This document shows positions 7,240 through 14,568 of a stretch of 15,793 nucleotides of DNA, piece by piece. The notes under the pieces were generated by a model that worked only from the letters and a program-made list of their open reading frames with translations, was not told the origin of the DNA and searched no databases. Position 1 is the first letter of the stretch. The number at the start of each line of letters is the position of its first letter. Origin of the DNA: Spirochaetia bacterium (GTDB lineage Bacteria > Spirochaetota > Spirochaetia > Treponematales > Breznakiellaceae). The translations under genes and the position numbers were made by a program. Where the stretch lies: positions 1 through 15,793 of the forward strand of contig BOAU01000047.1 of assembly GCA_026002025.1 (NCBI GenBank), read 5' to 3'.

Positions 7240-7269
7240 TTGTACAGTTCCCGCTGGCTGTGGTATATT
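7240..7269 (+). promoter_or_regulatory. Putative promoter of the ROK regulator gene
   Basis: TTGTAC (7240-7245), 18 nt, TATATT (7264-7269). The predicted start at about 7276 leaves a leader of only some 5 nt before the ATG at 7281, so this transcript too may be nearly leaderless. Only a poorly spaced AGGG (7275-7278) stands in front of the ATG. Confidence 0.45.
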
Positions 7270-7280
7270 TTTCCAGGGTA

Positions 7281-8420
7281 ATGGATTTGCATAAAAATAT
7301 ACCGTCGGAATTAAAATTATCAAACAGGAAAATAATTTACCACACATTGTCGTTGAAGGACGGTATATCCAGAGCCGAAATAGCCCACAAAACCGGTATC
7401 AGCAGGGCTACGGTTATGAAGATTGTTGATTTTATGCAAGAACGCGGCATAGTATACGATGATGTAAAGGAAAACAGCAAGGCTCTGGGACGAAAACCAA
7501 CCCCTGTACGGTTTAACAGAAATTTTGCATACATTATTGCCATTTATATGGAGGGGGTTTATACATCCATTGGGATTGTCAATATTTTAGGGGATGTTAT
7601 TTTTTCCCGGGAAATTGAAATCTCCAATGCCGAACAGTTTATCCAGAAAGATTTTTATAAGTATATAGATTCAACAATACTCCAGAGTGCGGTTGAAAGG
7701 GAAAAATTGATCGGTATTGGTATTGCCCTTCCTGTGGCTGTTGATTATGCAGGCAAAAAAGTGTTGCGAGCGCCTCTTTTCAGGGAAACTCACCTTGAAA
7801 ATCTTCCTATTATTCTGGAACGCCTTGGTACGCTCTATTCCCTGCCGGTATTTGTCGAGAACGATGTAAATAGCGCGGCTTACGGGGAATACCGGCAGAT
7901 TTATAGTGAATCTACCGATAACCTTATTTATATATCCCTTGGCAGCGGCGTAGGCAGCGGAATCATACTTAATAAAGAAATATGGAAAGGGCAAAATTCA
8001 AGCGCCGGGGAAATAGGATATATGATTTTTGAAAAGAACCGCTCTTTTCCACAGGACGGCCCTGGATGGCTTGAAAGCAAAATAAATTTTACAGCCCTGC
8101 AGGAATCCTTTAATATTAATATTCAAAATATAATACCAAAACAGACCAAACAAAAAATCGCCCGTTATTTTGCAAAATACTTATCCCTCTCCATTTTAAA
8201 TATGTATGTAGTATTGGATATACAAACCGTTGTCCTGGGGGGAAAATTAACAGAATACCTTTCTGATGTTCTTATTGATGAAGTATACCGCGAAATGCGG
8301 GCTATAAGTTCCTTAATGCCCCAATTGGTTTATGGAAGTCTCAAAAAACCCGGTTTTTCAGGGTTAAGTTACCTGATAGCTGACAAACTCCTGGATCAAA
8401 TCTTGACGGTATCGTCATAA
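7281..8420 (+). CDS. ROK-family transcriptional regulator (NagC/XylR type)
   Basis: The 379-aa protein has an N-terminal winged helix (NRKIIYHTLSLKDGISRAEIAHKTGISRATVMK, in about 15-47) and a ROK sugar-kinase-like fold with END (193-195), GSGVGSG (221-227) and AGEIGY (242-247). The Cys-rich zinc motif of ROK proteins (CxCGxxGCxE) is lost: the aligned stretch FPQDGPGWLE (256-265) has Phe, Gln and Trp in place of the three cysteines, and the His of GEIGH is Tyr247. It is therefore probably a regulator without kinase activity, sensing a sugar. The start at 7281 is chosen because the family begins just before the HTH; residues encoded from 7200 look like leader. Base composition is much more AT-rich than the flanking SDR gene, hinting at separate acquisition. 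Its targets are unclear because the genes beside it are fragments. Confidence 0.85.
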   Translation: MDLHKNIPSELKLSNRKIIYHTLSLKDGISRAEIAHKTGISRATVMKIVDFMQERGIVYDDVKENSKALGRKPTPVRFNRNFAYIIAIYMEGVYTSIGIVNILGDVIFSREIEISNAEQFIQKDFYKYIDSTILQSAVEREKLIGIGIALPVAVDYAGKKVLRAPLFRETHLENLPIILERLGTLYSLPVFVENDVNSAAYGEYRQIYSESTDNLIYISLGSGVGSGIILNKEIWKGQNSSAGEIGYMIFEKNRSFPQDGPGWLESKINFTALQESFNINIQNIIPKQTKQKIARYFAKYLSLSILNMYVVLDIQTVVLGGKLTEYLSDVLIDEVYREMRAISSLMPQLVYGSLKKPGFSGLSYLIADKLLDQILTVSS

Positions 8421-8427
8421 TAAAGGC

Positions 8428-8457
8428 TTCTGTCTGCTTCCTTTTAAAACAATTTCC
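8428..8457. repeat. 30-bp direct repeat, copy 1
   Basis: This stretch matches 10101-10130 at 29 of 30 positions. On the minus strand it reads from the last codons of the URO-D-like fragment (Lys-Leu-Phe-stop) into the space behind it; in the other copy the same bases form the Lys-Leu-Phe-stop of the PIG-L gene. Because copy 1 replaces the rest of a truncated gene, it is probably a recombination junction. Confidence 0.75.
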
Positions 8458-8590
8458 AGAGACAGCCGAAATCATCAAGAAAAGGTTCATCTTTCCGGGT
8501 TACAGGAGGATACTCAGGGTGGAATTCTCCCTCCGGTTTTTTAAAATCAGGGAAAAGAAGGGGGTGGGTTTCCATGAGTTCAAACGTAGG
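8444..8590 (-). pseudogene. Fragment of a URO-D-like (uroporphyrinogen decarboxylase family) gene
   Basis: A minus-strand frame of about 48 codons gives ELMETHPLLFPDF, then HPEYPPVTRKDEPFLDDFGCLWK, before it ends abruptly in Leu-Phe-stop within the 30-bp repeat. The DDFGCLWK segment resembles the region after the N-terminus of URO-D-family methyltransferase-like proteins that often accompany Lpl-type transporters. This is recall of a pattern, not an alignment. Both ends are missing: upstream it runs into the permease fragment in another frame, and downstream into the repeat. It has no start of its own that looks genuine. Confidence 0.4.
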
Positions 8591-8837
8591 TCTGTAGGGG
8601 AAATTTTCTGAAATTGTTAATGTAAAGCATACCGTCGTACCAGGCATTCCAGTTGCCAACTATAATAAAAAGAGATACGGTCGCAATGGAGACTTTGCAG
8701 AGCGGCAGTATAATCCGCACCAGTATCATCCAATGCCCGGCCCCGTCCATAGAGGCGGATTCACGAATTTCATCGGGAAGGGACTTCATGTAATTCTGCA
8801 TAAGTATTACAAGAAAAACCATTAGTCCGGGAAATAT
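8580..8837 (-). pseudogene. Internal fragment of an LplC/YtcP-type sugar ABC permease
   Basis: The minus-strand frame carries a typical CUT1 permease centre: FPGLMVFLVILMQNYMKSLP, the EAA loop ESASMDGAGHWMILVRIILPL, a helix with SLFIIVGNWNAWYDGMLYI, and FRKFPLQTYV before a stop. Both the N-terminal transmembrane helices and the C-terminal helix ending GAVKG are missing. The frame has no ribosome binding site and lies 34 bp from the 110-bp palindromic repeat. Downstream it abuts a URO-D-like fragment, as if an internal deletion had fused two neighbouring operon genes. It is not closely similar to the intact lplC at 13661-14557, so it appears to derive from another transporter. Confidence 0.75.
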
Positions 8838-8870
8838 TTTTTTATCTGAGCCAGTTCCAAAATTAAGAAT

Positions 8871-8980
8871 TTAACCACAGACCACACAAGAGCCCGCTTG
8901 CGCGGGGGAGAGCACAGACAAAGACTCGTACTTCCCTATCTTTTCTTCCGTCCGTGTGGGTCTGTGAGGTCTGTGGTTAA
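8871..8980. repeat. 110-bp palindromic repeat with 13-bp perfect terminal inverted repeats
   Basis: The ends are TTAACCACAGACC (8871-8883) and GGTCTGTGGTTAA (8968-8980), exact inverted copies. Inside is a small stem CCCGC-TTGC-GCGGG (8893-8906) and further CACAGAC-like words. It contains no gene. It resembles the ACCACAGA-type intergenic palindromes found in many bacterial genomes, or a MITE. No flanking direct repeat is visible. It separates the permease fragment from the toxin-antitoxin pair. Confidence 0.75.
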
Positions 8981-9075
8981 TTGTGATGCGATAACAAGGG
9001 TGTTTTTTATGGATGACTGATTGATTACTATACGCTAATTTGTTTTTCCGCTATAGTGGAATCCAAGAGGTACCT

Positions 9076-9324
9076 ATGTCCAATACCGAGTTGCTTTTGA
9101 AGGAAATTGCGGAGCTTCCCCCCGATTCTATGGGCGAAATCCTTGATTTCGTGGGTTATATCAAACATAAAGTTCCCCAAAAACAGGGCTTGGGGAAAAA
9201 GCCCCCCGTGGACCAAACCCTGGCAGAAATCTGGGCTATCTGTAAAAATTCTACGGTAAGCGTTGATAGTTTCCTTGAAGAGCGCCATGCGGAACGGGAT
9301 CGTGAATACGAGGATAAAGAATGA
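9076..9324 (+). CDS. DUF2281/VapB-like antitoxin
   Basis: The 82-aa protein begins with the pattern of DUF2281 proteins (ELLLKEIAELPPDSMGEILDFVGYIKHK) and ends in a charged, probably unfolded tail (FLEERHAERDREYEDKE) of the kind that wraps a PIN toxin. AGAGG lies 5 nt before the ATG, and this start is preferred over one 36 nt upstream. Its stop overlaps the toxin start in ATGA, the standard translational coupling of VapBC modules. It should neutralise the PIN protein and may bind its own promoter. Confidence 0.75.
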   Translation: MSNTELLLKEIAELPPDSMGEILDFVGYIKHKVPQKQGLGKKPPVDQTLAEIWAICKNSTVSVDSFLEERHAERDREYEDKE

Positions 9325-9851
9325 TCTACGTCCTTGATGCAAGCGCCGTGATTGCTATTTTTAGAGAAGAAGCGGGCAAGGAAAAAGTTTGGGACATATT
9401 GCGGGAAGCGGAAAAAGGGACGGTCACCGTGTACATAAGCAAGGTCAACCTTATCGAAGTTAGCTACAAATTCTACCGTGACTTGGGTAAAGAGGCCAAT
9501 GATGCCCTTCTTGAGCATATTTATAGAATGCCCATACAGGTGCAGTCCACGATAGCAGAAAACGTCTTTTCCGAGGCTTCCCGCCTTAAAGGTACGTATA
9601 CAATGTCCCTGGGTGACGCAATCGGGCTTGGTACTGCCATAAACCTGAACGGTGTTTTTGTTACTTCCGATGGCGAACTTACGGAACCGGAAGCTGTTGA
9701 ACACGCCCCGGTCTTTTGGTTCCGGCCTCCCAAAGAAAAACATGATAAAAAGAAGCTTGATGTGAACGCCGTTATCCGCCGGGCCGAGGAAGCCGAAAAA
9801 CGCGCCACAAAACTTGAGCGGCGTATCGCCGAACTGGAAGCAAAGCACTAG
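9321..9851 (+). CDS. PIN-domain ribonuclease toxin (VapC-like) with C-terminal coiled-coil extension
   Basis: The 176-aa protein opens with MIYVLDASAVIA. The four acidic PIN residues are visible: Asp6, Glu46 (NLIEVSY), Asp99 (SLGDAIGLGTA) and Asp117 (FVTSDGEL). VapC toxins cleave RNA, commonly tRNA, in the cytoplasm. The PIN domain ends near residue 134; the last 40 residues (KEKHDKKKLDVNAVIRRAEE onward) form a highly charged helix with heptad character, unusual for a family of roughly 130-145 aa. The active site appears intact, and it overlaps the antitoxin gene by 4 nt. Confidence 0.82.
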   Translation: MIYVLDASAVIAIFREEAGKEKVWDILREAEKGTVTVYISKVNLIEVSYKFYRDLGKEANDALLEHIYRMPIQVQSTIAENVFSEASRLKGTYTMSLGDAIGLGTAINLNGVFVTSDGELTEPEAVEHAPVFWFRPPKEKHDKKKLDVNAVIRRAEEAEKRATKLERRIAELEAKH

Positions 9852-9927
9852 CATCTATTTGGATGGCCCATAAATATTTCATTATACCAGTTGCCCTTAG
9901 TCTTATCAACTACTTTTTTGTCCTTTA

Positions 9928-10032
9928 TTATGATGTTTTGTTTTTTCTACCCAATAGAGCCAAATCACCCATACAGTTATTGGGAAAGATAATCGCGGAT
10001 ATAAGCACATTGGTGTCAAGCATGACTCGCAT
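9928..10032 (-). pseudogene. N-terminal remnant of a second PIN-domain toxin gene
   Basis: On the minus strand an ATG at 10030-10032 opens a 34-codon frame starting MRVMLDTNVLISAIIFPN, the unmistakable start of a PIN-family (COG1569-type) toxin with the first catalytic Asp6. After about 24 residues it degenerates (ALLGRKNKTS) and stops. The remaining three acidic residues and most of the fold are missing. It overlaps the tail of an antitoxin-like frame. Confidence 0.7.
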
Positions 10033-10078
10033 TGGTTACCCGTTTTTCCTTGCGTATTTCCTTGACCGGGTTCCGCAG
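10016..10078 (-). pseudogene. Tail of the antitoxin partner of the broken PIN gene
   Basis: A basic 20-residue frame (LRNPVKEIRKEKRVTNASHA, stop) runs into and overlaps the start of the PIN remnant by 17 nt, the usual order of antitoxin then toxin. No upstream part or DNA-binding domain can be recognised; toward 10100 the sequence becomes the half copy of the 18-bp hairpin and then the 30-bp repeat. The assignment rests mainly on position. Confidence 0.35.
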
Positions 10079-10100
10079 CGCCCCTGCAGCCGTCCCAGTT

Positions 10101-10130
10101 TTCTGTCTGCTTCCTCTTAAAACAATTTCC
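10101..10130. repeat. 30-bp direct repeat, copy 2
   Basis: This matches 8428-8457 except for one base. It contains the last four codons of the PIG-L gene including the stop, plus 16 bp beyond. Next to it (10080-10096) is a partial copy of the GC-rich arm of the hairpin at 7132-7174. Confidence 0.75.
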
Positions 10131-10764
10131 GCTCCGGGGACTGTTGCTGCCGGATAAAAGCCTCTCCATAGGAAAAGCCCCCCTGAAGTCCCCGGAATTT
10201 TTCCATGTGGGTATGGTAGGATGCAAATACCTGTTCCATGTTTTGGCTCTTATGAGCATAGCAGGCGGCGTGTTTTTGTTCGACTGACGTGGTAATATCG
10301 ACAAAATCAGTGGGCGCGAAATTTTGGGACTGCCACCCGCTTTCCGCTTCAAAATAATAAAGCGCAAAGCCATGGTTAAGGGTTTTCCACGCGTCATAAA
10401 CCAACACCGAACAGATGCGGTGGTCCCGGTGCCCGTCGATGGGCCAGTGGGTAAAGACCATGTCCGGCGCTTCGCTTTTAAGAAAATCGTACATTTCCTT
10501 GTAACGTGTTTGGGTTATCTCGCAGTTACCGTCAATCTGCCCCAAGAAAACCGGGCGGGCCTGCATAATCTCACAGGCCTCCAGGGCTTCTGCGGTACGT
10601 ATCTTCGCGGCTTCTTCGTGGGATTTACCTTCAATGCCTGCTTCGCCTCTGGTAAGATAGGCGGATACAACTTCGTACCCTGCTGCAGCGAAACGAATCA
10701 TCGTTCCGCCGCAGCATGTTTCAGGATCATCGGGATGGGCCCCCACTACTACTATCTTTTTCAT
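10117..10764 (-). CDS. PIG-L/LmbE-family zinc-dependent deacetylase
   Basis: The 215-aa protein starts MKKIVVVGAHPDDPE, with the zinc-binding AHPDD motif (His10, Asp13) and the second motif GHRDH (His112, His115). The family removes N-acetyl (or related) groups from sugars in the cytoplasm. Being the last gene of the lpl-GH4 operon, it probably deacetylates the imported sugar before or after hydrolysis. The ATG at 10764 is chosen because the family begins there; a GTG 27 nt upstream would add nine residues and overlap the GH4 gene. A GGAG precedes the ATG only 2 nt away. The gap to the GH4 gene is 17 bp. Its 3' end lies in the 30-bp repeat. Confidence 0.85.
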   Translation of the reverse strand: MKKIVVVGAHPDDPETCCGGTMIRFAAAGYEVVSAYLTRGEAGIEGKSHEEAAKIRTAEALEACEIMQARPVFLGQIDGNCEITQTRYKEMYDFLKSEAPDMVFTHWPIDGHRDHRICSVLVYDAWKTLNHGFALYYFEAESGWQSQNFAPTDFVDITTSVEQKHAACYAHKSQNMEQVFASYHTHMEKFRGLQGGFSYGEAFIRQQQSPERKLF

Positions 10765-10781
10765 TGCTCCGTTTCCAATAT

Positions 10782-12056
10782 TTAAATGCACTTACGAATG
10801 TACTGTTTGTTGACCTCAAAAAGATCATCCACAATATGTACCGCCGCATCTGTGCTGTTTATCACCGGATCACACAAAAGAGCCTGTAATGCGATTTCCC
10901 GGGAACCCAAGGCCGCTGCTTTGACGGAGAGACGCTGAGCCGATACCTGCATATTCAAAGCCCCGATAATACCGTCGGGCATATTCCTGACTACCCGCTT
11001 ATGGACACCGTCTCCATCAGCCGTTATGGGTATTTCCACCGCCACATCGTCAGGTAATTGCGATAAGGCGCCGTCGTTATAGACAATGGCAGAGGGGATA
11101 TTTCTGCGGATATTAAAATGAATTGCTGTAAGGACATTAACGGCCTGTTCGTCCGAGGGTTTAAGCCAGGTTTTTAAGTCAATTTTGCCTGACATGACAT
11201 CGGCAATTTCCTGCCTGTTGCGGATTCGTTCCCGGTTATCTTCCTCAAAGTCAAAGCCCTCTTCGCCTGCCTCATACCCATAGGCCTGGTATTCCGCCAG
11301 ATGATCATCGGAAGGTGTGGGGAAGAGACCGAAGAAGTGAAACATTTTGCGGCTGTAAGGCATATAAGCGCTGTCATAGGTTTTTTCTTTTTCGCGGAAA
11401 AGGGGATAGAGATCTTCCCCGGTAGCGGTATCGTGTATCGAAAGAACCCATTGAAAATGATTCATACCTGCGGTAAAAACTTCAAAACTTTCCGGATCCC
11501 GATCCATTATCTTTGCGATGCGTCCGCGGAAACTGGTAATCCCGTGGCAGAGTCCGATGCATTTGATCTTTGAATACCGGTTGACCGCAAGAACCACCCT
11601 GCTTTCGGGGTTGGAGAAGTTTAAAAACCAGGCATTGGGGCAGCGTTTTTCCATGTCATGGACAATATCCAGAACCACCGGGATTGTACGCATGGTAAAA
11701 AAGAGCGCCCCGGGGCCGCCGTTTTCCGCCAGACCGTGACGTATGCCGTATTTGCAGGGGACCCTGAAATCTTCTTTCCATAATTCACAGCGTTCAATGG
11801 CAAGGCTGCTTATTACAAAGTCCGCTCCTTCCAATACGGCGCGGCGGTCTGTGGTCTTTTCGATGCGCAGTTCCATGCCGCTCTTTTCGTTAAGCAGGCA
11901 GGCCAGCGCATACATTCTTTCAAGGTTCGTCTGATCAATATCCACCAGACAGAGGGTTGATCCCTTAAGCAATGTACAGGAAAAAATATCCCTGAATGTT
12001 TTAATGCCGAAGGACATGCTTCCGGCGCCGATAAAAATGATCTTTGGCTGCTTCAT
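10782..12056 (-). CDS. lplD: Family GH4 glycosidase, LplD/alpha-galacturonidase-like
   Basis: The 424-aa enzyme has the NAD-binding start [12 protein letters not shown] (GAGS 10-13), NFSNPESR (NPE 149-151), the metal-binding GLCHG (Cys170, His171) and GMNHF (His200). GH4 enzymes use NAD+, Mn2+ and a redox elimination mechanism. The GLCHG/NPES signature and the LplABC neighbours point to the LplD group (alpha-galacturonidase); alpha-glucuronidase or alpha-galactosidase activity cannot be excluded. The frame extends 11 codons further upstream, but AAGGAGA (12063-12069) 6 nt before the ATG at 12056 fixes the start. It follows the binding-protein gene with a 72-bp gap containing a stem-loop. Confidence 0.88.
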   Translation of the reverse strand: MKQPKIIFIGAGSMSFGIKTFRDIFSCTLLKGSTLCLVDIDQTNLERMYALACLLNEKSGMELRIEKTTDRRAVLEGADFVISSLAIERCELWKEDFRVPCKYGIRHGLAENGGPGALFFTMRTIPVVLDIVHDMEKRCPNAWFLNFSNPESRVVLAVNRYSKIKCIGLCHGITSFRGRIAKIMDRDPESFEVFTAGMNHFQWVLSIHDTATGEDLYPLFREKEKTYDSAYMPYSRKMFHFFGLFPTPSDDHLAEYQAYGYEAGEEGFDFEEDNRERIRNRQEIADVMSGKIDLKTWLKPSDEQAVNVLTAIHFNIRRNIPSAIVYNDGALSQLPDDVAVEIPITADGDGVHKRVVRNMPDGIIGALNMQVSAQRLSVKAAALGSREIALQALLCDPVINSTDAAVHIVDDLFEVNKQYIRKCI

Positions 12057-12076
12057 TGTTCGTCTCCTTCGCAAAC

Positions 12077-12115
12077 ACAGGGAACACAAAGGCTACGGCC
12101 TAATATGCTCCCTGT
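12077..12115. repeat. Stem-loop between binding-protein and GH4 genes
   Basis: ACAGGGA (12077-12083) pairs with TCCCTGT (12109-12115), and an inner AGGC/GGCCT pairing can extend the structure. Words such as ACAGGGAACACAAAGG are similar in style to the 110-bp palindrome at 8871. In an operon this could protect the upstream binding-protein mRNA and lower expression of the enzymes downstream. No T-run follows on the minus strand. Confidence 0.45.
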
Positions 12116-12128
12116 ATTTTTTCAGTGG

Positions 12129-13610
12129 TTATTTTTTGTTGTTGTACCAGGTGCTGAACTGTTTCTGAAATTCCGCTATGTATTTATCAATACCGGCGGC
12201 TTTTAGCCGTCTCTGCAATTCGGGGTAGGCCGTATCATAATTAACGAATCCGTAGGTGATTGGCGGGACATACTCACTGGTAACCGCCTGTATCTGGGCA
12301 TATTCAACCTTGACCGGTTCAACATCAAAAATAAAGCCGATGTCTTTCTGGAGTATGGAACCATCATTCCAGTGCAGATAATCATTGATCACCTCATTGC
12401 TAATGATGCTTTCGAAAATCTGCCATTTGGCGTTGTTTGGGGCCCATTCAGGCAAGAAAACCTGGGAATTCGGCCGTGTGGCGATCTTTCCCTGGGCATT
12501 TAATGTATAATCAACACCCTCAATGCCATAGGTCATATAGTTGTACGTTTTCTGATCGGAATAGATAAGGTTGAACACCTCAAGATAGGCTTCAGGATGT
12601 TTCGCATTGGCAGAAATCTGAAACGCCGTGGAGTAGGTGCCCCGCGATACAAGGGGGCCCTTTGCATCGCCGATAAAGAAGTTACGCAGTTCTGCCTTCG
12701 GGTTCAGCGCCTTCATCTGACCGATCTGTTCCCAGGGGCGCCCGGCAGCGCCGGCGTAGAACATAGCCTGTCCGGAAGTCCATTTTGAGAGCGTAAAAGC
12801 GCTATCGGAGAGGACCTGCGGATCAATGATCCCCATCTCATTCCACCGGCGGGCTATAGCCGCATATTTCCTGAATTCATCCGATTCAAGATAACTCCAA
12901 ATTTGCGCATTATTCGCCGAGGCATCGGTAATAACAAGCTCGTTAAGGAACAGTAGGTTTTTATCGCTTATATACCTGCTCAGCATATGAACCAAACCTA
13001 ATGGTTCTTTTGGAAGCCCGCTGCCAATATAATCCGGATGCAATTTTTTGGCCGCCGTATAGAACTTTTCAAGATCCTCTAAAGTTTTAAGCGTTGTCAT
13101 GCCGACTTCCGCCATTAAATCCGTGCGGGCCGTTATCGAAAACGCCTCCGATGCGTTTGGTTTGTTACCGACTGGCAGTCCATAGTTTCTGCCGTTAAGC
13201 GAAAAAGAATCGAAAGACGCCTTGTCAATTTCCCTAAGAACATTCTGCGCATACTTCGGTATCAAATCGGTGATGTCATAGAGATAACCCTTGCCGACAC
13301 AACTGGCAATGAACATCATATCCGTCCAATAGGTAAAATCCTCACCGGACGCATAACGCAGCTCTGCCTTTGAATTGGCATCCCCCCAGGGCTGAACCTG
13401 CAAATCCACTTTGATGTTAAGTCCCTTTTCCGCCAGCAGTTTAGGCAAATCGTTTGCCATAAACTGTGTCATGCGGTCGGTTTTACTGCCATTAATGAGA
13501 AAGGTAACTTCCCTCATCCCACCGGCCTGCGATCCGTCGCTCTTGCCCCCCGCGAAAACCGATGCTGCGCCAATCGCAACACCTAAAATCAGAAATGCAA
13601 TCTTCTTCAT
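12129..13610 (-). CDS. lplA: Extracellular sugar-binding protein of an Lpl-type ABC transporter
   Basis: The 493-aa protein has a signal peptide (MKKIAFLILGVAIGAASVFA, predicted cut after Ala20) followed by GGKSDG and no lipobox Cys, so it is probably soluble in the periplasm rather than a lipoprotein as in Gram-positive LplA. Length and sequence style fit the large LplA-type binding proteins for oligo-uronides or other oligosaccharides. GGAGG lies 5 nt before the ATG at 13610; the frame continues ten codons further up, but these lie in the leader. The gene is 50 bp behind lplC and is preceded by a hairpin and a TATAAT-like box, suggesting extra transcription or mRNA protection. The first 9 bp and the whole leader are repeated in inverse orientation at 15720-15793. 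Confidence 0.88.
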   Translation of the reverse strand: MKKIAFLILGVAIGAASVFAGGKSDGSQAGGMREVTFLINGSKTDRMTQFMANDLPKLLAEKGLNIKVDLQVQPWGDANSKAELRYASGEDFTYWTDMMFIASCVGKGYLYDITDLIPKYAQNVLREIDKASFDSFSLNGRNYGLPVGNKPNASEAFSITARTDLMAEVGMTTLKTLEDLEKFYTAAKKLHPDYIGSGLPKEPLGLVHMLSRYISDKNLLFLNELVITDASANNAQIWSYLESDEFRKYAAIARRWNEMGIIDPQVLSDSAFTLSKWTSGQAMFYAGAAGRPWEQIGQMKALNPKAELRNFFIGDAKGPLVSRGTYSTAFQISANAKHPEAYLEVFNLIYSDQKTYNYMTYGIEGVDYTLNAQGKIATRPNSQVFLPEWAPNNAKWQIFESIISNEVINDYLHWNDGSILQKDIGFIFDVEPVKVEYAQIQAVTSEYVPPITYGFVNYDTAYPELQRRLKAAGIDKYIAEFQKQFSTWYNNKK

Positions 13611-13675
13611 TTCGTCCTCCTCAATGATTATACCCTTCAACGAAGGGTTAAATACCTGATCTATCCTTTCACCGC
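13602..13675 (-). repeat. 74-bp perfect inverted repeat, left copy
   Basis: Read on the minus strand, it covers the last five codons of lplC including the stop, the 50-bp leader with hairpin, the GGAGG site and the first three codons of the binding-protein gene. All 74 bases recur on the plus strand at 15720-15793. Confidence 0.95.
13627..13648 (-). promoter_or_regulatory. Leader hairpin and -10-like box before the binding-protein gene
   Basis: On the minus strand a 7-bp stem ACCCTTC-GTT-GAAGGGT (13648-13632) overlaps TATAAT (13632-13627), about 20 bp before the start codon. No good -35 box is visible 17-18 bp upstream. The dyad could be an operator over an internal promoter, or a stem that protects the binding-protein mRNA. 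The second copy is at 15747-15768. Confidence 0.45.
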
Positions 13676-14557
13676 GCCGATAATTATTCCCTTGACAAAA
13701 TATTTCTGCACAAAGGGATACAGGAAGATGATCGGGCCGATGGCCAATACGCTCATCGCCATACGGGCCGTTTGCAGCGGCGGCTGTATATACTGCGCCA
13801 TGGAGCTGCCGGCGTTGGTAACAAGGAACTGTATATCGCCCATCATGCGATACAACATAAACTGAACCGTATCCAGACTGTCTTTGGTGATTAGCATCAA
13901 GGGCAGATAAAAATCGTTCCAGAAGCCAAGGCCGTAAAACAATGCAATGGTCACAAGACCTACCTGTGAAAGGGGCATAACAATCCTGAAAAACACCGCG
14001 GTATTTCCCGCGCCGTCAATGCGGGCGGATTCATAAATCGATGCGGGTATGGTCCGTAAATAGTTCCGCATAAGAAACATATTGAACACATTCATGGCGT
14101 AGGGAACAATAAGCCCGGCAAGGGTATTGCCAAGATGATAATAGCGTGTAGAAAGAATATACCAGGGCAGCATACCACCGTTAAACAACATGGTAAAATA
14201 GGCAAAGAAGGCAAACTTGTTCGCGTGCTTAAAACCGGGTACCGCAATGACAAAGGCATACATTGCGGTAACAATCACCGCTACTGCCGTCCCCAGAATT
14301 GTTACAATGATTGATGTTCTGTAGGCGAGAATGACAATGTTACGCCGCTCTGAAAGCATAAATGAAAAGGTTGTGGTTGTAAAATCCCGGGGGATAAGTG
14401 AAAAACCTTTTGCGGTAACCGCCGCCTCGTTTGAAAAGGCCGATGAAAAGGCCAGGACGAGCGGATAGAGACACATCAGGGAAAACAGTGAAATAAAAAT
14501 ATAAAAGAAAACCACTAAGACGCGGTCGCTCTTTGAATATCTATACCCTTTTGCCAT
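13661..14557 (-). CDS. lplC: Sugar ABC transporter permease, LplC/YtcP type
   Basis: The 298-aa inner-membrane protein has six hydrophobic segments and the MalG-type EAA loop YESARIDGAGNTAVFFRIVMPL, which docks the ATPase. It ends with the family signature QKYFVKGIIIGAVKG. FNGGMLPWYIL and PASIYESARIDGA are typical of the YtcP/LplC subgroup. AGGAG, overlapping the TAG stop of lplB, lies 8 nt before the ATG, so it is coupled to lplB with an 11-bp gap. The last codons are part of the 74-bp inverted repeat. No ATPase gene is in the window; such transporters usually borrow a shared MsmX-like ATPase. Confidence 0.92.
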   Translation of the reverse strand: MAKGYRYSKSDRVLVVFFYIFISLFSLMCLYPLVLAFSSAFSNEAAVTAKGFSLIPRDFTTTTFSFMLSERRNIVILAYRTSIIVTILGTAVAVIVTAMYAFVIAVPGFKHANKFAFFAYFTMLFNGGMLPWYILSTRYYHLGNTLAGLIVPYAMNVFNMFLMRNYLRTIPASIYESARIDGAGNTAVFFRIVMPLSQVGLVTIALFYGLGFWNDFYLPLMLITKDSLDTVQFMLYRMMGDIQFLVTNAGSSMAQYIQPPLQTARMAMSVLAIGPIIFLYPFVQKYFVKGIIIGAVKG

Positions 14558-14568
14558 GCCGTATACTC

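Noticed and set aside
6433..7347. 304-codon antisense frame under the SDR gene
   Set aside because: It runs opposite a well-supported SDR gene and reads as composition-driven sequence.
8871..8980. CRISPR array or tRNA gene in the palindromic intergenic DNA
   Set aside because: There are only two inverted ends, no regularly spaced direct repeats, and no cloverleaf.
9863..10120. 85-codon plus-strand hydrophobic frame after the toxin gene
   Set aside because: It has no ribosome binding site, and the opposite strand holds a recognisable PIN-domain start.
10765..10791. GTG start for the PIG-L gene
   Set aside because: It would overlap the GH4 gene and add nine residues not seen in the family; the ATG at 10764 gives the standard N-terminus.
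13611..13640. Upstream start adding ten residues to the binding protein
   Set aside because: The added residues lie in the repeated leader and would spoil the signal peptide; GGAGG before 13610 supports the shorter form.
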